Of a stretch of 64,000 bases of DNA, positions 55,239 to 64,000 are shown in pieces. The notes beneath the pieces were generated by a model. It made no database searches. It saw nothing but the letters and a program-made list of their open reading frames with translations, and had not been told where the DNA came from. Within the stretch, counting starts at the first letter, position 1, and each line of letters starts with the position of its first letter. The stretch spans positions 1,116,001 through 1,180,000 of the forward strand of contig JBLDXI010000017.1 in NCBI GenBank assembly GCA_047495785.1, given 5' to 3'. Source of the stretch: Lepidodermella squamata. Lineage: Eukaryota > Gastrotricha. The position numbers were made by a program, and so were the translations under genes.

Positions 55239-58200
55239 ATGGCGGAACAGCGAGATTTTATTGGTAACTGGATTAAACGTAAGCACCATTGTACGATATC
55301 TTCAAGTCGTTAAATTTTCAATTTGTTTGCAGTAAATCCTGATTTACAACCTCACAAAGTGGGTTATGAGGACGTACTAAAGCTAAAAAATGCTACCCAA
55401 TCAGGAGCGTTTAAACTGGCTCCGGTCCTACCGCCACTTCAAGCAAACTCGGCTAGCGAAATTCGAACGCGTGTTTTAACCAGCCAAAGGATTCAAAACG
55501 CCGTTGAACTGGTAAGGAAATTTTAATTACCTATAATAGACATTTTTTGCATACAATTTCTATTGACAGTTATCTGCCTCTTTGAAAAAGCCAGCGAAAG
55601 AAATTGTAGAAATAGCTGGGGCGAATTATGACTCGATGGCGGCAAATTTAGACCCGTTAGCCACTCGGTCATTGTTTTTCCTCATCGCGCCTGTGATCAA
55701 CAAGATGTTCGCCCACATTTTTGTGAATGTCAAATCGCTCGACAGCATTCGAGAGGCCATGCATAGACACCCTGTTGTTTTGCTACCTAGCCACAAAAGC
55801 TACCTCGATTTTATCCTACTCGATATCGCCCTTTATATTTGTGGTATGTTTATTTTTTATTGAAAAATTTACAAAACTTGAGCATATTTTTTCGTTTTTT
55901 CAAGATCTGCCACTCCCGACCATAGCTGCTGCGACTGATTTCACCTCAATGAAAGTTGTTGGCGAGTGGCTGCGGCGCTGTGGCGCTTTTTTCGTCCAAC
56001 GCGGCACTGGAAATGCGGCAAATTTAGTCACAACTTCAATAAACGACTGCGCCGATGACTCGAAATGCATTGTTCGGCCTTTATTGGTTGTTTCCGAGGG
56101 CCAAAATCAAAAAGCTGATGATTGGAAATATGTTGCCGCCGATTACCTTCATCGAGCGATTTTAGCCGAATATATTCACCAGCTGGTGGTCTATGGCCGA
56201 CATCGTTTTCTCGAATTTTTCATCGAAGGTATGCGTTGAGAAAACCGAAAAGAAATGACTAGGAAAAAGTCATTATTTTTTAGGAAAAAGATCACGCACC
56301 GGAAAAGCGTGTCCTCCAAAGCGAGGCCTATTGAATTCGATAGCTGAAGCTTATCTACATGGCGACGTGGACGATATCTACCTGTGCCCAGTTTCGATCT
56401 GCTACGACCGATTTCTCGAAGAAACATTGTACGCTCGTGAGCTGCTCGGCACCCCAAAGCCAAAAGAATCGACGATGGGCCTGCTGCAATCGGTTCGAAC
56501 GATTATGGCAAACAACTACGGCTCAGTTGTTTTCACATTTGGCGAACCGATTTCTATCCGTGAAAAAGCGACTGGAAAAGTCAATCGCCACTTACATGCC
56601 TTGCACCCAGCTTGGATCGGCGCCCAAACTGTTGGAGAACGCGATTTTCTCGGGGAACTCAGCTTACATATTGTTGATATGCATCATAAATTGACGTCGC
56701 TACCTATTTTCAGCCTAGTAGCTGCTTGTTTAACCGCGAATTCCTGTTCGGAAGTTAGTAGCTGCTCGATGCCGCTGCATAACTTGATAGAAAGAGTCGC
56801 TTTTCTTGTTAATCTACTCACTGCCTCGCATACATCAGCTTCTCTATCGCTATCTCACTCACTCGATGCGGCGATTTTCGAAGTTTTACGCCTTCATTCG
56901 AATATTTTGGCGCTGAAGAAAGAAGACGGTTCAGTTGCGGTTAGGACTGATGTTCATGACGAAGAATCCGCCTTAATTTGCATGGTGCAACTCGGCATCT
57001 ACCGCAATCAGTCGATGTTCGCGTTATTCCCAATGGCTGCTGTTGCGCAATCAATCACGAGCCTGCATAAAGAGGGTCAAAACGTTGTATCATACGAAAC
57101 ACTCTTCAGAAAATACGCCTTCCTAGTGCAAGTTTTACGAACTGAGTTCGTTTCGAGTGAAAATTTCGGTCATGAAGCGGTTTTATTGGCGGCTTTCGAG
57201 AGAACTGTTGCGTCCATGGTTGATAGCCATTTGTTGTTCAAGGCGAGGCCTGGTCACATTGACGTTCAGAGGTCTGCATCGAGTTCGAAAACGACATTTT
57301 TAGCGCATCTACTTCAGCCCTTTGTTTTCGCGTATTCGGTAAGCATTTTTAACTAATTTTAGTGTAGCTATTTGAACATATATACAGCGTGTCCCTTAAA
57401 ACGCAAGGAAAGAAAATACAGGGAAAAGGGTTCAGAAACTCTAAAATGAGAGACACACACGGAGCGTTCCCGTTCGACCAACTTAATCCGCTCAGCTTCC
57501 CACTCGCTCAACATTTTCGCCCAACTACGCACTCGCCCAACCAATTCGCCCAACTTTAATTTAAAATTTAAATTAATGCTCAAATACACGCACCTGCGCG
57601 TTGTATCACAGATTCAAGGATTATTTAAATCAGTTCACAACGATGGCTCCCGATATTATCTAAGAATTCAACAGTAATTCCCGTTCACCCGGATTAACTG
57701 CGAACGGGAATAATTTGACATGCTGGGACCAAACCCTCTTTCTGGATAATGGACAGGCTCGAACTTTTATCGTTTAACTTCCAAAGCACGCCGTACCTAG
57801 TAGTTGCACGCCCGCAGCGATTGAGAACGCGGTAGTACTGGGTATCCGATTGCGCACTTTGACCATGCGAAGCCGTATGCTGAAAACAGTCTTTCAACGG
57901 TCGAGGCGCTCAATACGATAGCTCCTAACCTAACTCACATAACTCCTCAACGACGATCAACACACGCCCCAAACTCGGAGACTTATCGGAAACGCAGTTT
58001 GAAGCGGTAACATACAAGTCCTCCGATGCAAGGCAGATTTCTAGAGCACGTAGTATTTCGAGGCGCGTAGACCGCTTCAGCCATTAGTACCACACTGCTG
58101 TGAACCTGATAATTACGATAAATTGAGCCACCATTGCGGGGTTTCCTAAAATTCATAGACGACTTTTATCTAATTCCGTTCTATCAGAGCGCGGCCTGCC

Positions 58201-59476
58201 TTAACCCGGCAAGTTATGAACAGTTCCAGACTTGTTGAATTTCTTAACAAGCAGTTGACGATATTTTTTGTTCTGCGGATTACTATCGAATTTATTTCGC
58301 CAAGCGTCGCAAAAAATGTTGCAGGGAACTTTCGAATTATTCAATGCAAAGATAATGTCGGAAGATAATGTCGTTTCAGAAACACTCAGACTCGAGAGAG
58401 CTCATGCTGTCAGTGAAGCTGCACTGTTAAGTTAACTAATTTTGATAGCCGTAGCAAATTGATGAGGGTTACGAAGGCACAGCACAACACCACTCGTTGC
58501 ATTGAGAGCTTCTAACGTCATCTCTCAGCTTCTTTAACTCAGAATTAGTGTAGTCTATACAGAGGCGATCAAACTCTTCAAGCGAGATGGGTTGATCGAA
58601 AGACGAGAGATGAAACAGGAGATCTAATATTGCTTGATGCAAGTAAAATAGTGGAGAACAACGGATAGAAATCAATGCCGAGGAATGAGAAACCCAGCGT
58701 AAAAACAAAACCATTGAAAAACGGAAGTAGACAGAGATCGGCAAACGGCAAATGGAACTATGCATAACGGAAGACGGTTTTTGAAGAGCAAAAGAGAAGA
58801 TCTTTTAGATGCTAAATGAAGATATGAGAAGACAAGTTATTGGATGAAGTCCATAAAGGAAGATATTAATGATAGCGCAGTTGCCGGTCAGGAGCCGTAA
58901 ACGCTGCAGTTAATTTCGTCTTGAAGAGACGTTCGGTTGGAGGGCGAAGAATTTAGCCAATGAGCATGGTAGCAGATTAACCGATCTTTGAGTGTTTTGA
59001 GTGTTTAGAGTTTTATCTTTTGAGCAGCTATAATAATTATAATTTATTTCATTTAGTTGTGCTGTTCATTTTTACTACTTCGAGTCTCGACACCCGCTGT
59101 TCTGCTGCGAAATGGTTCAAATGTTGCTTTGCTCGATCGGCTAGCTTCCAACTCGGGCAAGGTCATTCTTCAACAGGTCCTAGCCCTGACGAAGAGCGGA
59201 TCCCTGCCATCAATCGCCGCATGGTCTGTTTCAAGTGATCTGATTTCAAACGCCCTTGTTAGCTTCGGCGAAATGGGACTCATCGCCAACGGGCACGGGC
59301 GATCTTTGACCATTCAAGCCCAAAAAATGGAGGATGTCAGCGCGCAGCTTGGATCGTTTTTACCAAACTACCTTCCTGCAACCGCTGGGCAGCTTTCAAC
59401 AATCGTATTCACCAATAGCAATCTCGACGTTGAACTTCCGAGAAAGCGGCCTGGGAACGTGCATTCAAAACTGTGA
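55239..59476 (+). CDS. GNPAT: Dihydroxyacetone-phosphate acyltransferase (GNPAT)
   Basis: Six exons (55239-55278, 55333-55511, 55570-55843, 55905-56228, 56284-57338, 59057-59476) join in frame to about 763 residues. The acyltransferase motifs are in order: PVVLLPSHKSYLDF with the catalytic HX4D, FVQRG, the EGKRSRTGKACPPKRGLLN block, and PVSICYDRFLEETLY with LLGTPKPKESTMGLL. The chain ends in SKL, a canonical type 1 peroxisomal targeting signal. The enzyme acylates DHAP, the first step of plasmalogen and ether-lipid synthesis in peroxisomes. The tiny first exon could alternatively end 15 nt earlier (ATTG/GTAACT), in the same phase. The 1.7-kb last intron carries a dispersed repeat. Exon 4 has a longer and less conserved loop after TGNAANLV than expected. 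Confidence 0.92.
57339..59056. other. Last intron of GNPAT, no gene seen
   Basis: 1.7 kb. It contains a dispersed repeat (57381-57455), short CGCCCAACC-type iterations near 57470-57560 and a 98-codon minus-strand frame at 58469-58765. I cannot link that frame to any family or splice structure. Confidence 0.5.
57381..57455 (+). repeat. Dispersed repeat, copy B
   Basis: TATACAGCGTGTCCC, AAACGCAAGG, AAGAAAATACAGGG, AAAAGGGTTCAGAAACTC match copy A at 3634-3721 in opposite orientation, 54 kb away. The TA-CAGCGTGTCC edge resembles the end of a DNA transposon or MITE, but I do not see the other end. Confidence 0.65.
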
Positions 59477-59742
59477 AAACGCCTTATACTTCGCTTTATG
59501 CTCACTTCAATCGATCTTATAGTTTGTTTTTCTACTCATCGTTTTGCTTTATTGCGCTAGTCTTGTCTTCGCGTTTCTTTAGTTCGCTTCTATGTTTAGT
59601 TTTTGGTGTTGAATCTTAGTGCTTCTATGCTGTTATAACGATCTGAGAAAAACAATGAAAAATTGAAATGAACAAAAGCAGGCGATTTTTTATTTCGAAC
59701 TCCTACTATTTCGGAGAACACCGGAATAATTCATTGAAAAGT

Positions 59743-61031
59743 CTACATTGAGATGGAGCCGAAAACGCTGCTGAAACTTCGCCGATAAACATGATTTCCG
59801 ATTAGATTGGTGACAATCGTCGATATTTCAGCAATATCGACCAAACTGTTGTAGGTCTCTACCAGAACAATGCTAACAGTGCACCGCATGTACGCCTCCA
59901 TGTCCTGAACCCGTACAGCGAGGAAAATATAGAGCTCCGATCCATCGACAATGACCGAAAGCAGGTAGCAGGTGGCTATGGCCATGTAGACGCGGTTCAT
60001 GCGCTGTTCCCGCTCAGTCGAGGGGCGGTTGAAACCACATTCCAATAGAACTTTGTGCGACTGGCTCGAATTTGAGGAGGCAGTCTTGCAAAGCTGCAAA
60101 GCGGCTCTGTTACGCCGGTAAATTATCGAAATGTGACCGATACACATGACGAAAATGCAGGCTATGAATAAACAAAGGGCAGGACCGAAAAGCAGATGCA
60201 CCAGTGCCATTACCTCGTTCGAACTGAAAGAAGGACGGCGAAGGAATGAGACCCAGAGGGTTGAATTCTGCTTTTGGCCGACCTCCCAAAACGTCAGTTC
60301 CAGACTGACTTTCGCAAATGCTACCTATAAATCAAAGTTGACAATATATTTACCAATAACTGATAACTGTGACTCATTTTTACCAGGTAAGAAAGCGCTA
60401 TGCAGTAGCGAGCAGTTTTAATCGTGAATTTTCGCCTCATTCGTAAACTTCCGGACGCAGCGATACACCGCTGGACACCGTACAGGGTACACGCCAAAAC
60501 ATTTGACCAGTGAGCGAATTCGCAAACAGCTCGGCAGAAGAAGAACGTCAAAAATGCCATGGCGTAACCTGACCAGCCCGATCTCCAACCACAGATATCA
60601 CGGCTATAGTTGCACCTGACGAGGGTGAGGGGCCAAGCTGTCAGGAAATATAAGAAACTGTTCGCATTCATTGCTTTGATGAATGTATATCCCGGGCCGA
60701 CAAATGATGGTATTTTACTGTTAGCCCAAGCATTGTTTCCACAATCTTCAACGCGGTTATTCCGTTGCGGGAACAGCCCGAGAAGACTGAATCTGTGCGA
60801 CCGCTGGTTACTTGATACAGAATTACGAGATTGCATGCTTGCATTTTGAGCAATAAGCGATAAATTTCCGCGGCGGAACATGATGATCGACGCGATGTTC
60901 AGGAAAGATCCTAGAACCGTTACAACTGGGTAGATGTAACTCCATAGATATTCCTGGAAACAAACAGCCTGGCAACTCGCCGCGTCATCAAGAGCTCGAA
61001 TTCCGCAGTCAGAGCTAGATTCCGTTGGCAT
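59743..61031 (-). CDS. Rhodopsin-like G-protein-coupled receptor, orphan
   Basis: Two exons on the minus strand, 61031-60384 and 60324-59743 (phase 0), encode 409 residues. Hydrophobic segments start with YIYPVVTVLGSFLNIASIIM, which has the GxxxN pattern of class A TM1. Others include YFLTAWPLTLV, FCRAVCEFAHWSNVLACTLYGVQRC with a Cys and an aromatic/Arg end like TM3, HLLFGPALCLFIACIFVMC and YNSLVDIAEISTIVTNLI, where NSLVD is a degenerate NPxxY region. Intracellular loop 1 is unusually long (about 50 residues, Asn/Ser/Arg-rich). It is probably a neuropeptide-type receptor; the ligand cannot be told. It is convergent with GNPAT, 266 bp apart. Confidence 0.72.
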
Positions 61032-61758
61032 GAAAATTGTCGCGTTGACTCGACAAAAAATTCCGACACCTTGCGCTAATAACTGCTACCGAAATAATTA
61101 TCATGCGATAAGGAAGAGGCCATATGTTCTGGACTATTTTTATAACTCTGCTTCGCGTGATAATGGTAGAATATTTTAAAATTAATTATTTTCTTTCTAA
61201 TCGGCGCAGTGAGTTGGCGGGTATTTTCATGGGAATTTTGGCTCGATGATATGGGCTTCATTTCACGTATTCATCACGTCATTCAGTATTGAATGTCTGA
61301 ATGACGCCAGACCGGCCGATAAAAATAAGCAGGGAAGTGATTGCCGCTCATTGCCCATCGATGAGCATGTTCACCCATGTGAAACAGCCTTTTCCCCAAC
61401 TAATAATACGTCGCTCTGCCCCAATTATTCGCTCTTGAGATGAGGGTCTTCTACAACAACGGAGGTAATACTCAACTTCATGGCCACGAGAACTTTGCTA
61501 ATAGAGACAATTTTCCTTTCTCACTCGAAGATACTTGAGGCATGAGATGTAGCTACGTCTCATGACTTGAGGGGTTATCATCAAGCGTCGCGAGATAGGG
61601 CAAAATACGGCATGAGGTGCCGGCGCTTGATTATGCCATAATTCGCAGCACGAACGCTTTAATGATATTGTTAACAAGCGCGCATCTAGCTGCTCCCTTG
61701 TTGGTATCAACACTTTCGCACTATCCTAAAGTAGCGTGTATCTGGCTGGCCTAATTAA
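61032..61758. other. Divergent intergenic region (GPCR / sulfotransferase 1)
   Basis: About 0.7 kb separates two divergent start codons, so it should hold both promoters. Only short random frames. An acceptor-like CCTAAAGTAG lies about 25 nt before the sulfotransferase ATG but is weak. Confidence 0.4.
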
Positions 61759-62881
61759 ATGAAATTACAATTTGTCGTTTTGACCTTTGGTATCGGTTCA
61801 ATATTTCTGTGCCTCTACATTTTTCAAACCGCCCAGAGTAGTTGGTTTGACTATCCTTCTCGGAATTACAAGAGACTATTCACAAAGGCTTCAATGGAAG
61901 CAGTTTTCGCAATAAGGCGTGAAACTGCGTATCGAGGGTGCGAGAAGCATTTTCATTACTCCGCGAGGACGAAGGTTAACGAAACTTTCCCAGCTTCGCG
62001 ATCGAGCAGTTTTCTAGATTTCACGTTTTACAACGACGAGCACAAAATTCTGATTTGCACGTGGGTTTTCTCTATACAACCGTTTCCTTATAACGTCTGC
62101 TTCGCGGCTTAGAATTCCGAAAGTCGCATCAACAAATGTCAAACAGCTATTGAGTAGCATGCTAGATCCATCGGAACTGGAACAGTGGCCGCCAGATTCG
62201 ATTGTTAAATCGCTGCTGCCTAAACAACTGCATCGTCTCGTAGAAATGGGTTCGAAAGAGATTGACAAGCGAATGGGTTACACGAAGATATTATTTGTGA
62301 GACATCCTGTCGACCGAGTGATATCCGCATGGCGAGACAAGTTTTCACGTGGCTATCCTCCTGACCATCCCGAGCTTCACAGAATTATCGATGTTATATA
62401 CAGGACATACCGTTTCAACGAGTCTAATGGATCTTTCAACACAGCTACCGAGGTACTGAAGAAACAGGAACCCGTTAAACTAAACGAATTCTTCAGGTTT
62501 CTGATAGACTTCCAATCGAAACCTGAATTCCAAGATGTGCATTGTAATTTTAATCTCGTTCATGCATATGCAACGTCGTGACATCTTTTCACAGGGCGCT
62601 CGTATGAAGCTCATTGCGACCCATGCCATGTGGATTACGAGTACATTGGGCATTTCGAAAACCTAAGTGTTGAGTTGGCCTACATTGTGAATGTAACTAC
62701 GAGTGGCGGCAATTTCACTATACCGAAACCTGCGAATGGATCTTACGCCGCTGAAATGGGGGAGAAAAAGCGAGGAACGCTTCGATTAAATCATGAATCA
62801 CTAATTTCCTCCGAACTTATCAAGGGCATTGAAGAACGTTACAGAGTTGACTTTGATGTATTTGGTTACGAAACCTCTTGA
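61759..62881 (+). CDS. Golgi carbohydrate sulfotransferase (HNK-1/chondroitin type), paralog 1
   Basis: Three exons (61759-62060, 62113-62543, 62595-62881) join in frame to 339 residues. It is a type II membrane protein: residues 4-25 (QFVVLTFGIGSIFLCLYIF) are a signal anchor. The 5'-phosphosulfate-binding loop IPKVASTN spans the first junction near residue 102. The 3'-phosphate-binding motif FVRHPVDRVISAWRDKF lies near 165-180. The late family block WRSYEAHCDPCHVDYEYIG with its paired Cys is in exon 3. The family (Sulfotransfer_2, CHST8-14 relatives) transfers sulfate from PAPS to glycans such as chondroitin or HNK-1 epitopes. The acceptor sugar cannot be predicted. A close paralog follows 542 bp downstream. 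Confidence 0.88.
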
Positions 62882-63423
62882 GTAGCATTTTTTGTTCACA
62901 ATAAACGAGGGTGTTCTTTCATGTTTATGTGTAGCCAAGTGCGCACCAAAATTGACCTGAAAAAAATGTCGGCGAGTTCGCCACGTGACTTTCTTGGTGA
63001 GTTTTTCTCACACTTACGCAAACAATGAACGTGTGAATCATCAAAGAATTGAATCGATTCCTTATACGGGGTGCGCAATTGTCGGTTGACTCGACACAAC
63101 ATGATAGCTCAACGCACAAATTTTACGGCGGCAGCTTCTGTAGCTCAATTGAGCTTGGTATCTAATGTACGCAGAGCGGTTATAGTATAATACATTCGAG
63201 CATAACAAAAGGTACTCACGAAAATCTACTTAACACTTAACGCAATCTCTTGTAAACAAGCACATTTTGCTGTGAGCGGGGCAAGGCGTTGGCGTACGTG
63301 CGCCGTGCGCCTTGCGCTGACCTAGATAACCTAAAATTGTGAATGCGGTATGTTACTTGTGCACGATTTTGATTTAGATTTTATTGCCATCGAATTGAAT
63401 GTTTAATTTTCGACTTGCAGAAG
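62882..63423. other. Gap between the tandem sulfotransferases
   Basis: 542 bp. AATAAA near 62900 may end paralog 1. A strong acceptor TAATTTTCGACTTGCAG ends at 63420, only 3 nt before the next ATG. Nothing else seen. Confidence 0.5.
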
Positions 63424-64000
63424 ATGAATAATCAAATTATCAAAATAGGACTTTTCGCGCTTATCCTCGTGGTTGGGCTGTTTCATGTATTAGACATGCA
63501 CCTTGAAACATCCTACGCTCTGTCGAATTCCTTCTCGAGCTACCTGACCGAAATTTCCAAGCGCTCTTATTTTCTTTCGATATTCAGGGGTGAGAGCTTG
63601 GCAGAGCAGAGCTTCCGCCATCGTAGGCAGCATGTGGTAGATACCTGCAAGAGGCTATTCAATAAATCGCCGCAGAGAGATTCCTTAACCGCCTCAACTT
63701 GTCAGTCATTTTACGAATTCACATTCTTCAATGACGAGTACAAGTTTCTATTATGCACGTGAGAAATGAGTCTTTCTCAAAGCTCTGTAACTTAAGCTGT
63801 CATTTTTAGGATTCCAAAGGTGGCCTCTACAAATATCAAAGAATTTATGGTGAGCCTATTGAATAAATCTCAACTTGAAGTGTGGCCACCTGGTTCCAAC
63901 AATAAGCCCCGCCCTCCGCATATCCACAGATTATTCGAGCTGCCACGTTACGATTACAACAGTAGGGTCAATTATACTCGAATTATGTTTGTTCGAGACG
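63424..64000 (+). CDS. Golgi carbohydrate sulfotransferase, paralog 2 (3' end outside window)
   Basis: Exon 1 is 63424-63758 and exon 2 starts at 63810 and runs off the window; 175 residues are visible. The signal anchor is IIKIGLFALILVVGLFHVL (about 5-23). The junction falls at the same place and phase as in paralog 1: FYEFTFFNDEYKFLLC joins TIPKVASTNIKEF, which contains the PAPS-binding loop. RIMFVRD at the window edge is the start of the 3'-phosphate motif. The shared intron position and wording (FTFYNDEHKILIC in paralog 1) show a tandem duplication. The start is the ATG at 63424, which directly follows an AG acceptor. Confidence 0.85.

Noticed and set aside
58469-58765. 98-codon minus-strand frame in the GNPAT intron
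   Set aside because: No family resemblance, no splice context and no supporting signals; length is within chance for this base composition.

Overview
The window is a gene-dense piece of an animal nuclear genome. It carries deeply conserved metazoan genes split by short introns (commonly 40-100 bp, GT..AG, T-rich acceptors). A ciliary/axonemal gene (CFAP65-like), peroxisomal ether-lipid synthesis, TDP-43, a TRIM-NHL protein and class A and class C GPCRs exclude fungi, plants and most protists. The ciliary gene also argues against a typical nematode. I cannot name the phylum from sequence alone.

Layout. 1-4269 (+): 3' part of a CFAP65-like gene. 4569-8050 (-): kinesin-5. 8837-18689 (+): three tightly packed genes, LSD1/KDM1A, strumpellin/WASHC5 and the AMPK beta subunit, with about 170 and 270 bp between them. 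20613-31048 (-): a ten-exon TRIM-NHL gene. Its 5.2 kb intron (21095-26296) holds eight copies of a conserved unit of about 94 bp on the same strand. 33684-35489 (-): TDP-43. 35755-36969 (-): an unrecognised secreted, probably membrane-anchored protein. 37572-38212: a non-autonomous DNA transposon with 117-bp inverted repeats and an 8-bp target duplication. 39013-54527 (+): PSME3 (PA28 gamma), UBE4B/UFD2 and GBF1, again tightly packed. GBF1 introns contain, on the opposite strand, an intronless class C GPCR and a decayed SUV4-20-like methyltransferase. 55239-59476 (+): GNPAT with a C-terminal SKL signal. 59743-61031 (-): a rhodopsin-like GPCR. 61759 to the window end (+): two tandem HNK-1/chondroitin-type sulfotransferases, the second cut by the window edge.

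The most interesting signal is that several observations fit one system: spliced-leader (SL) trans-splicing with operons. The eight-copy unit, read on the minus strand, has a conserved leader of about 30 nt that ends at a strong splice donor (TCTAAG/GTATGT). A hairpin-rich tail of about 60 nt follows, and a snRNA-style upstream promoter block lies at constant spacing. This is the architecture of an SL RNA gene. Independently, many protein genes here have a polypyrimidine-AG acceptor about 16-43 nt (mostly 20-24 nt) before their start codon, with no upstream cis exon visible. Two trains of same-strand genes are spaced like operons. I infer that the array encodes the organism's spliced leader and that LSD1-WASHC5-AMPK beta and PSME3-UBE4B-GBF1 are polycistrons. 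RNA data are needed to prove it, and I do not see a convincing Sm site downstream of the donor.
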